This document shows, in pieces, positions 1 to 5,925 of a stretch of DNA of 11,356 bases; position 1 is the stretch's first letter; each line of letters starts with the position of its first letter. A program made the position numbers and the translations under genes. This DNA comes from Deltaproteobacteria bacterium (lineage in GTDB: Bacteria > Desulfobacterota > Binatia > UBA9968), in contig JAHKKJ010000054.1 of the NCBI GenBank assembly GCA_020027655.1, positions 1-11,356 of the forward strand, written 5' to 3'. The notes below the pieces were generated by a model, which was not told the DNA's origin, ran no database searches, and saw only the letters and a program-made list of their open reading frames with translations.

Positions 1-370
1 ACATTCCGTGCACACCACCACCTGGTGAAGTGGAAGCCGAGCACCGGCGGAATGAAGTCATTGGTTTGCAACCTCAGTGACTAATAACTACTTAGGACCG
101 GCCAACGTTTAGCACGCGCGGTGGGCTCTTCCGGCCGCCGCCGTTACGACTTCAACTGAAGGCAGCCGACCGCCCGGCCGAACTCCACACGTGACGCCCG
201 GGATCGGCAACGACAGTAAACCTCCCACGCTCAGCGGGTACGATCCGCACGAAGAACCGATTCCAGTTTTGTTTCCGAAATTCATACACGCCCGATTCCG
301 ATGTGGGTTAAAACGAAACAATTTCTGTGTCGTGATCAATTAAGTTCTCGCTAAATCAATGACGTGACAC
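1..370. other. Non-coding stretch upstream of the zinc-finger gene
   Basis: I see no convincing gene here. Two plus-strand frames are open from the left edge (stops at 78-80 and 82-84), so the first 84 bases could hold the tail of a gene that begins outside the window. Neither frame is recognisable and I cannot choose between them. CATTCCG at 2-8 and CGGAATG at 48-54 form a 7-bp inverted repeat around a CACCA/TGGTG hairpin, so the start may instead be structured non-coding DNA. The minus-strand open frames at 109-339 and 351-590 have low-complexity translations and lack ribosome sites. The second lies opposite the zinc-finger gene. Confidence 0.5.
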
Positions 371-386
371 TGGCATTGATGTTGCG
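371..386 (+). promoter_or_regulatory. Sigma-54-type promoter of the zinc-finger microprotein gene
   Basis: The sequence reads TGGCAT-TGATG-TTGC-G. The invariant GG (372-373) and GC (384-385) are separated by exactly ten bases, as required for sigma-54 (RpoN) -24/-12 elements. The only departure from the TGGCAC-N5-TTGC core is T for C at the sixth position, a common variant. The predicted transcript start is near 397, leaving about 41 bases before the ATG at 438. Such promoters need an AAA+ enhancer-binding protein, and I could not identify its site upstream. Confidence 0.65.
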
Positions 387-437
387 GTTGTCCTTCTCAG
401 TTGTCCATCTTTCTGGATGCCAAAGGGGGTAAGTCAT

Positions 438-554
438 ATGCCAGAAGAACATGAAGCGCGCCAGCCGTATAAGTGCGCCGTTTGCGGTGCGAAGTTTGAT
501 TCGCAAGATCAACTTCAGAATCACCTGAAGAGCTGCACACAAAAGAAGAGTTAG
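438..554 (+). CDS. C2H2/C2HC-type zinc-finger microprotein (38 aa)
   Basis: This short ORF starts at ATG 438, eight bases after a strong ribosome site (GGGGG, 425-429), and ends at TAG 552-554. The 38-residue product has one zinc-finger signature: Cys13-x2-Cys16-x12-His29-x3-Cys33, with an aromatic residue (Tyr11) before the first cysteine, Phe20 four residues after the second, and Leu26 before the histidine. This matches the classical C2H2 layout with cysteine as last ligand. The tail is lysine-rich. Small single-finger proteins of this kind occur in several environmental phyla. Their role is usually unknown, with nucleic-acid or protein binding as guesses. It has its own sigma-54-type promoter (371-386). 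The call as a real gene rests on the ribosome site, the promoter and intact ligand spacing. Confidence 0.75.
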   Translation: MPEEHEARQPYKCAVCGAKFDSQDQLQNHLKSCTQKKS

Positions 555-777
555 CCGGGTTCTATTGCCGCCGTCGAGCATTTGGAGCACCTCGAGGCCG
601 CCTAGCAGAGACGAACCTCGCGAGCTTCTTCGTGGAACTGCGAAGAGACATCGCGGCGGATCGCAAGGAACTTCTATGCTAGCGATCGTCTGTCACCGAG
701 TGACAACCCGTAGGTAACTTAAACTTAGATCCGGCGTGAAAACCAAATATTTACGGCAAGAGGAAGGAGGTTCTTAT
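555..777. other. Intergenic region with two stem-loops
   Basis: No gene is seen. One stem-loop spans 619-655: CGCGA (619-623) pairs with TCGCG (651-655), and TCTTCG (627-632) pairs with CGAAGA (641-646), giving two perfect helices separated by a small internal loop. A second is TGTCAC-CGA-GTGACA at 691-705. Neither is followed by a T-run, so they are not typical intrinsic terminators. They may belong to the leader of the downstream basic-protein gene or be operator dyads. No sigma-54 core occurs here. GGAAC (667-671) and CGTC (687-690), 15 bases apart, resemble an ECF-sigma promoter only weakly. Confidence 0.4.
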
Positions 778-951
778 ATGGCAAAGAGTAAGAAGACAGG
801 CAAGCAAGGCCGGCCGCAAAAGAAAACGACTAAACGCCGCCGGAAACACGACACTGTTCCTGGGCAAACCAACCAGCCTTTCGAACAGGATTCCAAGCGC
901 CGGATTGGACAATATGGAGGAGCGGGCGAACCGCCACTTATGAAAAAATAA
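778..951 (+). CDS. Small highly basic protein, 57 aa, function unknown
   Basis: The start is set at ATG 778 by a very strong ribosome site (AGGAAGGAGG, 761-770, seven bases of spacing). An in-frame upstream GTG near 736 would read through that site and is rejected. The 57-residue product opens with a Lys/Arg-rich, presumably disordered region (residues 3-24). It then has FEQDSKRRIGQYGGAGEPPLMKK-like content: an acidic/aromatic FEQD, KRRIGQ, then a glycine-rich stretch and a PPLMKK end. From memory this kind of C-terminal ending recurs in small hypothetical proteins of soil and sediment bacteria, but I know of no proven role. Its base composition suggests nucleic-acid binding (inference). It ends six bases before the hemerythrin promoter and has no obvious terminator of its own. 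Confidence 0.75.
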   Translation: MAKSKKTGKQGRPQKKTTKRRRKHDTVPGQTNQPFEQDSKRRIGQYGGAGEPPLMKK

Positions 952-956
952 ATTTC

Positions 957-972
957 TGGCACGGCTGTTGCT
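957..972 (+). promoter_or_regulatory. Perfect sigma-54 promoter core upstream of the hemerythrin-like gene
   Basis: The sequence TGGCAC-GGCTG-TTGC-T matches the sigma-54 -24/-12 consensus at every conserved position. GG (958-959) and GC (970-971) are exactly ten bases apart. The predicted transcript start is near 983, 36 bases before the ATG at 1019, with the ribosome site in between. It begins six bases after the stop codon of the preceding gene, so the two genes are probably transcribed separately when this promoter is active. Confidence 0.75.
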
Positions 973-1018
973 CACTTTTCTAATCGATCACAGTTAACAG
1001 TTGAATGGAGGAACGCAA

Positions 1019-1462
1019 ATGAACGCTTTGAAGATTCTCGAACAAGATCATCAGAACGTAAAGGGGCTGTTTCAAGAGATGGGAAGAGCCAGCGATCAAA
1101 ATAGACGAAAGGAGCTCTTCGACAGAATTGATACGGAATTAGAAATTCACGCTCATATCGAAGAAACGGTCTTTTACCCCGCGATAGAGCACCACGAGGA
1201 GTTAAGCGAAATGGTGGCAGAGGCACTGGAAGACCATCAAGAAGCTAAAGCTTTGCTGGAAGAGTTGGAAGAGCTGGGATCCGATAGCCATGAGTTTGGT
1301 TCGAAACTTCAGGAGTTAATGGAAGGCGTTGAGCACCACGTCCAAGAAGAAGAAGGTGAAATGTTTCCAAAGGTCCGTGAACTTTTCAATGAGGGACAAC
1401 TCGAACAGCTAGGCCAAGATCTGGAGTCCGCCAAAGGCACAGCACATCGTGAAGCTGTATGA
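1019..1462 (+). CDS. Hemerythrin-like HHE cation-binding domain protein
   Basis: This 147-residue soluble protein is all-helical and very acidic. It carries the HHE ligand pattern: His11 (QDHQ), His44/His46 with Glu48-49 (HAHIEE), His73 (DHQE), and His106/His107 with Glu110-112 (HHVQEEE), ending near MFPKV. These residues sit on four antiparallel helices and bind a di-iron centre in this family. Relatives sense or store oxygen, or protect against oxidative and nitrosative stress; which applies here cannot be told. There is no signal peptide, so it is cytoplasmic. The ATG at 1019 is chosen over an in-frame TTG at 1001 because GGAGG (1007-1011) lies seven bases before it. The gene is preceded by a perfect sigma-54 promoter core (957-972) and followed by a strong GC hairpin at 1476-1495. 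Confidence 0.93.
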   Translation: MNALKILEQDHQNVKGLFQEMGRASDQNRRKELFDRIDTELEIHAHIEETVFYPAIEHHEELSEMVAEALEDHQEAKALLEELEELGSDSHEFGSKLQELMEGVEHHVQEEEGEMFPKVRELFNEGQLEQLGQDLESAKGTAHREAV

Positions 1463-1475
1463 AGAGCAACCGTTT

Positions 1476-1495
1476 CCCCCGCCACGCTGCGGGGG
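1476..1495. terminator. Strong GC hairpin after the hemerythrin-like gene
   Basis: CCCCCGC (1476-1482) and GCGGGGG (1489-1495) form a perfect 7-bp stem with a 6-base loop, 14 bases past the stop codon. The following bases (CAGGTATTTTGA) give only a poor T-run, so termination would be partial. The right arm also belongs to a larger inverted repeat (1486-1572). Confidence 0.45.
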
Positions 1496-1572
1496 CAGGT
1501 ATTTTGATCCTCGTAACAAAGTCCCCCCTTTGTTGAGTGGGAGGTCAAAAAGAAAGAGCCTGCCCCCGCAGC
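1486..1572. repeat. Long inverted repeat in a GC-rich intergenic element
   Basis: GCTGCGGGGGCAGG (1486-1499) is perfectly complementary to CCTGCCCCCGCAGC (1559-1572), a 14-bp stem enclosing 59 bases. Inside are CAAAG (1517-1521) and CTTTG (1528-1532) around a run of C, and a GTGGGAGG tract. The minus-strand translation is rich in PPLxKGG-type residues, a pattern I associate with spurious ORFs in dispersed intergenic palindromes. A REP- or MITE-like repeat is likely, but only one copy is present here, so this cannot be proven from the window. Confidence 0.55.
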
Positions 1573-1640
1573 TCCCGCCTTTTGGTAGAAGGGGTCGCGT
1601 GAGAGCAGACAGGTGTAGTGTTAAACCACCGGATGCATTG

Positions 1641-2579
1641 ATGAAACCAAAGTCTCTTTGGAAATTGCTCAAGACTATTTTCATCAAGTGGCTGGATGAT
1701 GATCCTTTCCAGTCTGCAGCGGCCTTATCCTATTACACGCTTTTCTCACTGGCTCCCCTTCTGATTATTGCGATAGCCGTGGCCGGCTTTGTCTTTGGCC
1801 GCGAAGCGGCCCAGAACCAGATTGTCTCAACGATTCAGGGACTGATCGGTCAAGAGAGCGCCCAGGCGGTGCAGGCAATGATCCAGAATGCCAGCAATAG
1901 GCCTAAGACTGGAATGATTTCGACCTTGTTCGGTGGGATCGTTCTACTATTTGGCGCCGGAGGGGTGGTCGGCCAGCTGCAGACTGCTCTCAATACGATT
2001 TGGGAAGTACGAGCGCAACCTGATAGTGGTGTGCGCGACTTCATTCGGAAGCGCTTTATCTCCTTGGCCATGGTTTTGGGTGTCGGTTTCCTCCTCCTGG
2101 TCTCCCTTGCCGTCAGCGCCTTTATCAGCGGCCTCACCCAATTTATCGGCAGCTTGTTTGGAGGGGCTGCAGTCATCGCGCACTTGTTAGATATTCTAAT
2201 CTCCTTTGGCTTTATCACATTGCTCTTCGCTATGATCTACAAATTTTTGTCTGACATACAGATTCAGTGGAAGGACGTCTGGATCGGAGCGGCGCTCACC
2301 TCAATCCTATTTACGATAGGAAAATTCTTCATCGGGCTTTATTTAGGCAGTAGCGGTGTCACTTCAATTTATGGCGCTGCCGGTTCGCTAATCACGGTCT
2401 TATTATGGGTTTACTATTCGTCGTTGATATTTTTATTGGGCGCAGAATTCACGCAGGTTTACGCAACTACGTACGGATCGGGAGTTGCTCCGGCGGCGCC
2501 GATCGCTAAGAGCCTCGGCCCCGCGACCGAATCCGATAAGAACAATCCCCGCCGGCTGGCTGTCCAGGGACGTGCTTGA
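1641..2579 (+). CDS. YihY/BrkB family inner-membrane protein
   Basis: This 312-residue protein has about six membrane helices (roughly 29-53, 92-114, 139-165, 175-200, 214-234, 246-268). Family hallmarks are the N-terminal AAALSYYTLFSLAPLL segment, a glycine-rich second helix with LNTIWEV following (residues 117-123), the SGVTSIYGAAGSL motif before the last helix (residues 238-250), and the WVYYSSLIFLLGAEFTQ ending. The family was once called ribonuclease BN in error. Its true role is unresolved, with envelope or transport functions proposed. The frame is open back to 1449, but those extra 64 residues translate a GC-rich repeat and overlap the hemerythrin-like gene. ATG 1641 matches the usual start of the family. 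No strong ribosome site precedes it. The gene ends six bases before the next ORF. Confidence 0.92.
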   Translation: MKPKSLWKLLKTIFIKWLDDDPFQSAAALSYYTLFSLAPLLIIAIAVAGFVFGREAAQNQIVSTIQGLIGQESAQAVQAMIQNASNRPKTGMISTLFGGIVLLFGAGGVVGQLQTALNTIWEVRAQPDSGVRDFIRKRFISLAMVLGVGFLLLVSLAVSAFISGLTQFIGSLFGGAAVIAHLLDILISFGFITLLFAMIYKFLSDIQIQWKDVWIGAALTSILFTIGKFFIGLYLGSSGVTSIYGAAGSLITVLLWVYYSSLIFLLGAEFTQVYATTYGSGVAPAAPIAKSLGPATESDKNNPRRLAVQGRA

Positions 2580-2585
2580 AATTAG

Positions 2586-3146
2586 ATGAGAGACGAAAGC
2601 GTTAAGGCCACGGACTCAGACCCCCAAAGCTTGAAATCCTACGAGTATCACAAACCGCGTACCTCCTCGATCGCATTTCTAATAATTTCCTTATTTTTCT
2701 TAGGTTCGTTATCTGCTAAAGCTGACACTAATAGAGTAGAGGGTAGAAAAGATTCCGACGATCGAAAATTGGTCTCCGCAGTGGTAGAAAGCTTAGTCTC
2801 TGCCTGGAATAAAAATGACACGGACACGGTTGCCAAACTCTTTCTGCCAGACGCGGTTTTGCTCACTCCGACGGGCTCCGTCGTTCGGTCCCGTTCGGAA
2901 ATAAGAAAACGGATAATTGATGAGCGGAATGGAAAGCTCAAAAATACTACCCTTAGCCATACTGTGAAAAAAGTCTCTGTCTTAAATAACGTTACAGCCA
3001 CGGTCGAAGGCCGCTACCAGTTGGATGGGATGAAAATATTGGGAGTTCCAACGGCTCCCGAAGGATCCTTTGTGTTCCGCCACAGGAAACAGCAAGGACG
3101 ATGGATGATCTCAAGGGCTGAGTTTATTCAAACAAAGAAGGAATAG
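2586..3146 (+). CDS. Exported NTF2-like (SgcJ/EcaC or DUF4440-type) protein
   Basis: The 186-residue product has a polar N-terminus, a hydrophobic segment at 28-43 and an AKA-D signal-peptidase-like site near residue 46. The mature part (about 60-182) resembles the SnoaL/NTF2-like cone fold: an opening helix with a SAWNKNDTDTVAKLFLPDAVL motif (residues 72-92), then S-x-x-E-I-R-x-R-I, and closing strands ending in a GRWMISRAEF motif. Proteins of this fold bind small ligands or act as isomerase-like enzymes; no substrate can be named. The start at ATG 2586 follows the YihY stop by six bases without a clear ribosome site. TTG 2631 would give a tidier signal peptide and is a real alternative. The gene is probably co-transcribed with YihY. 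Confidence 0.8.
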   Translation: MRDESVKATDSDPQSLKSYEYHKPRTSSIAFLIISLFFLGSLSAKADTNRVEGRKDSDDRKLVSAVVESLVSAWNKNDTDTVAKLFLPDAVLLTPTGSVVRSRSEIRKRIIDERNGKLKNTTLSHTVKKVSVLNNVTATVEGRYQLDGMKILGVPTAPEGSFVFRHRKQQGRWMISRAEFIQTKKE

Positions 3147-3276
3147 ATCTTGGACGAGGTATTCAAACCGAGCTGAAAGCTTTATTTAATACGTATTCCG
3201 AACAACTTCCAATTTCGGTCATTCGATCAGCTCTTCGATTCGCGGATTAAACCCCCTGGGACGGGACTCACAGAAG

Positions 3277-4497
3277 CTAGCTTCCCGGACCTCGAACCAA
3301 TTCGCTGTCAGGATGTTCCACCCAGCGGATCACGGTGAGTGCCAAAGCCACGGTGGCAATATCAAGGCGTCTGCCACGCATGAAGTGGTCACTGCCAAGC
3401 TCAGTTAGGGTCACCCCACCGGGGAAAATCATATCGGGCAACAGCACCGTGCCATCATTGGGTCCGTACTTTCGCAGTGGAAAAAAACTCGCGCGGGCGA
3501 AAAAAGAAACGCTGCCGACGACAGGAATGCCAAAGTAGTTAACGACAAAGACATGCTCGGGAATGCGAAAGGTATCGAATCGTTGTCGGCCTCGCGCGGT
3601 AGTCATGCTTTCCGTGCCGGCAGCATCCACTTTGCCCATTAGCCATTCTAGATCCGGGAAAAGTCGTTCATCAACCAGCGGGGTGCCCTGCAGTGCGCCC
3701 ATGGCGTTGATCCATGCTGCAACATGTCGGGTTTCAGCGGGCCTTAGTTTAGTCAGCGCCAGCGCGACTTCAGGACCGGATTTGCTGGCGCTGAGAATGA
3801 TCAGCCGGCGGCCGCTCGGCGCGCGAGCGCGAATGGCAGCGGCTACCAGTTCCGCGTTCGCTTCAACGGCACCGTCATCTTGGGTTTCGACAAAATGGCA
3901 GGTGAGCCCTGCCTTTTTTAGCGCCGCCCGCGGAACAGCCATATCGGCGCCAACGGAAAAAAGCCGCTTGTAGAGATATGTGGGCACAACCAACACTTCA
4001 TAATCATCGGCGGGTAATCTTACCCGGCCTTCGGGGAAGGCTTTGAGGGCGTAATCGTAGGCTTGCTCGAAGGCGCTCCGAAAGCGACGATTGACAGATA
4101 TACGAGCGATCTGATCGGCAAAATATAAAGCGGCGAAGTCAACGGAAAAGTCATCGCTTAGATGTTTCAGTTCGTTGCGGTCGGGCAGACTGCCGTTGGC
4201 GCTCTGGTAAACGCGATCGATACGTTCATCGAGCGCCGCATCACTGCGTTCTCCTGCTAGGTAGCTGCCTAGGTAATAACGCGCCGCTTCCGAATCGACC
4301 CGGGTTTCAATTGCTTGCCCGCCCACCATGCCGCGTACCGGCAGACCGGCGCAAGCTGACAAAAACAGCAAGGCGAACAGTAATATCATGGGACTAGGTG
4401 AGCCGCACGATATACTTTGCTTGCGCGATCGAAAAACAGGGAGGGTCCGTGTGAAAACCCAAGCTGGCCGACAGTTGTAGATATTTCGGTAAGTCAT
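3277..4497 (-). CDS. Lipoprotein with alpha/beta-hydrolase-like motifs, paralogue 1
   Basis: This 406-residue protein has a long basic N-region, a hydrophobic segment and a lipobox LSAC with the lipidated cysteine at residue 49, so it should be membrane-anchored and face the periplasm or surface. I do not recognise a named family. The layout suggests an alpha/beta hydrolase: a strand LIIL leading into S-A-S-K-S-G with Ser238 at a nucleophile-elbow position, Asp348 in GPNDG, and His371 in SDHF near the C-terminus. A substrate cannot be proposed. The start at 4497 aligns with that of the downstream-strand paralogue, has GAGGG nine bases before it, and lies about 34 bases from the predicted sigma-54 transcript start. 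ATG 4521 is in frame but only about ten bases from that start. It is convergent with the NTF2-like gene. Confidence 0.8.
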   Translation of the reverse strand: MTYRNIYNCRPAWVFTRTLPVFRSRKQSISCGSPSPMILLFALLFLSACAGLPVRGMVGGQAIETRVDSEAARYYLGSYLAGERSDAALDERIDRVYQSANGSLPDRNELKHLSDDFSVDFAALYFADQIARISVNRRFRSAFEQAYDYALKAFPEGRVRLPADDYEVLVVPTYLYKRLFSVGADMAVPRAALKKAGLTCHFVETQDDGAVEANAELVAAAIRARAPSGRRLIILSASKSGPEVALALTKLRPAETRHVAAWINAMGALQGTPLVDERLFPDLEWLMGKVDAAGTESMTTARGRQRFDTFRIPEHVFVVNYFGIPVVGSVSFFARASFFPLRKYGPNDGTVLLPDMIFPGGVTLTELGSDHFMRGRRLDIATVALALTVIRWVEHPDSELVRGPGS

Positions 4498-4540
4498 TAG
4501 TGGATGCCCTCGAAGTCTCATAATCCTTTCTCAGGTTCAA

Positions 4541-4556
4541 GGCAAACACTATGCCA
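4541..4556 (-). promoter_or_regulatory. Sigma-54-type promoter of lipoprotein paralogue 1
   Basis: Read on the minus strand the site is TGGCAT-AGTGT-TTGC-C. GG (4555-4554) and GC (4543-4542) are exactly ten bases apart. The predicted transcript start is near 4531, 34 bases from the ATG at 4497. The site lies in a block conserved with paralogue 2, and both copies keep the -24/-12 bases while the spacer differs, which supports function. Confidence 0.7.
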
Positions 4557-4594
4557 TGGACTTCACTCCTCAAATTTGACCGTTTTTACGATTG

Positions 4595-4619
4595 TATGTG
4601 TCAGAACTTTTGCCACATA
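4595..4619. promoter_or_regulatory. Candidate activator-binding dyad upstream of paralogue 1
   Basis: TATGTG (4595-4600) and CACATA (4614-4619) form a perfect 6-bp inverted repeat with a 13-base spacer. Its centre (4607) is about 76 bases upstream of the predicted sigma-54 transcript start. Sigma-54 enhancer-binding proteins usually bind dyads about 80-150 bases upstream. I found no exact copy near the other sigma-54 cores, so this is tentative. Confidence 0.3.
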
Positions 4620-4658
4620 TTCGTAAGCTCAATCAGGACAGACAATTGTGATCGTTCT

Positions 4659-5864
4659 CTAGCGTCCCGGACCACGGACCAATTCACCGTCAGGATGTTC
4701 CAGCCAGCGCATGACAGTGAGTACCAAAGCCACGGTGGTAATATCAAGGGGTTTGCCACGCATAAAATGGTCATTCTCTAGATCGGCTAAGGTTACGCCG
4801 CCCGGGATAATCATATCAGACAATAGCGAAATCCCATCGTTGGGTCCGTGCTTTCGCAGGGAATAAAAGCCTCTTCGGGCCCAAAAAGATATGCTGCCGG
4901 TGACGGGAATACCAAGATAATTAACCACGAGCACATGTTCAGGAACGTGAAAGGAATCGAATCGTCGACGGCCGCGCAGGGTAGTTAAACTCTCCTTGCC
5001 GGCCACATCCACCTCACCAACTAGAAATTCCAACTCCTGGAAAAGATGTTCATCCGCCAGCGGGGAGCCCTGAAGCACACCCGCTACATTGATCCAGGCC
5101 GCAACGTGACGAGTTTCAGCAGGTTCCAGCCGGGTTAGCGCTAAAGCCACTTCCGGACTGGACTTGCTGGCACTGATGACGATCAGCCGCCGGCCGCTCT
5201 GCATGCGAGCGCGAATAGCAGCGGCCACCAGATCCGCGTTCGCTTCAATGGCGCCGTCGTCTTGGGTTTCGACAAAATGGCAGGTAAGTCCCACCCTTTT
5301 TAGCGCCGCTCGCGGAGCAGCTAAATCGGCGCCCGATCCAATAAGCCGCTTATAGAGATAAATGGGCACGACCAGGACTTCATAGTCTGCAGCCGCGGCA
5401 GGTAACTTCACACGATCTTGGGGAAGGGCTTTACGAGTATAATTGTATGCATGATCGAAAGCGATCCGAAAGCGACGATTGACGGGCGTATGAATGATCT
5501 GATCGGCCAGGTATAGGGCGGCAAAGTCAACGGAAAACTCATCACTCAATCGTTTGAGCTCTCTGCGATCGGGCAGGCCGCCATTGGCGCTCTGATAAAC
5601 GCGATCGATACGTTCATCGAGTGCCGCATCGTTGCGTTTTCCCGCCAGGTAGCTTTCCAGGTAGTAACGCGCCGTTTCCGAATCGACCCGAGTTTCTATA
5701 TTTTGCATCCCTACTCTGCCGCGCACCGGCAGACCAGCGCAGGCTGATAGCAACAACAAGGCGGCTAACAAAGTGGTGAACCTGACACCGCCTCCTAGGT
5801 ATTTATTCTCGCGTCCGAATCTAGAAAACAAAGCGAGACGCCAGTTGGGATTTTTATAAGACAT
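4659..5864 (-). CDS. Lipoprotein with alpha/beta-hydrolase-like motifs, paralogue 2
   Basis: The 401-residue product is a close paralogue of the neighbour at 3277-4497, roughly three-quarters identical by eye from the lipobox to the GPG ending. It has a lipobox LSAC with Cys42 and the same candidate triad: the middle Ser of S-A-S-K-S-S, the Asp of GPNDG and the His of NDHF. The N-terminal 30 residues and the stretch after RVKLP (two extra alanines) differ most. The start at ATG 5864 matches paralogue 1 (MSYKN versus MTYRN). An out-of-frame ATG at 5886 with a better-placed ribosome site precedes it. No terminator separates it from paralogue 1, but each has its own sigma-54 core. Function is unknown; a surface or periplasmic esterase is one possibility. 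Confidence 0.82.
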   Translation of the reverse strand: MSYKNPNWRLALFSRFGRENKYLGGGVRFTTLLAALLLLSACAGLPVRGRVGMQNIETRVDSETARYYLESYLAGKRNDAALDERIDRVYQSANGGLPDRRELKRLSDEFSVDFAALYLADQIIHTPVNRRFRIAFDHAYNYTRKALPQDRVKLPAAAADYEVLVVPIYLYKRLIGSGADLAAPRAALKRVGLTCHFVETQDDGAIEANADLVAAAIRARMQSGRRLIVISASKSSPEVALALTRLEPAETRHVAAWINVAGVLQGSPLADEHLFQELEFLVGEVDVAGKESLTTLRGRRRFDSFHVPEHVLVVNYLGIPVTGSISFWARRGFYSLRKHGPNDGISLLSDMIIPGGVTLADLENDHFMRGKPLDITTVALVLTVMRWLEHPDGELVRGPGR

Positions 5865-5906
5865 TGATGGGTGCTCTCGGAGTCATCGTCTCCTCCGGGG
5901 TCCAAA

Positions 5907-5922
5907 GGCAAACATAGTGCCA
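5907..5922 (-). promoter_or_regulatory. Perfect sigma-54 promoter core of lipoprotein paralogue 2
   Basis: On the minus strand the site reads TGGCAC-TATGT-TTGC-C, matching the TGGCAC-N5-TTGC core completely, with ten bases between GG (5921-5920) and GC (5909-5908). The predicted start is near 5897, giving a 33-base leader to ATG 5864, almost the same as in paralogue 1. An 8-bp palindrome GCCATGGC overlaps its upstream edge. Confidence 0.75.
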
Positions 5923-5925
5923 TGG

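Noticed and set aside
1..84. Possible C-terminus of a gene entering from the left
   Set aside because: Two frames are open to the edge, neither translation is recognisable, and the segment also forms an inverted repeat.
667..690. ECF-sigma promoter GGAAC-N15-CGTC before the basic-protein gene
   Set aside because: The spacer is one or two bases short of the usual range and the motif is too short to stand alone.
1449..1640. 64-residue N-terminal extension of the YihY-family protein
   Set aside because: It overlaps the hemerythrin-like gene, reads through a palindromic GC-rich element, and is Pro/Arg-rich unlike family members, which begin near the ATG at 1641.
3147..3276. Bidirectional terminator between the convergent NTF2-like and lipoprotein genes
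   Set aside because: I found only a short AAAGCTTT palindrome and no stable stem followed by a T-run.
4534..4590. Bacteroidetes-type promoter (TTTG with TAnnTTTG) in the lipoprotein upstream block
   Set aside because: The match is partial and differs between the two copies, the genes use Shine-Dalgarno sites, and the sigma-54 core explains the conserved bases better.
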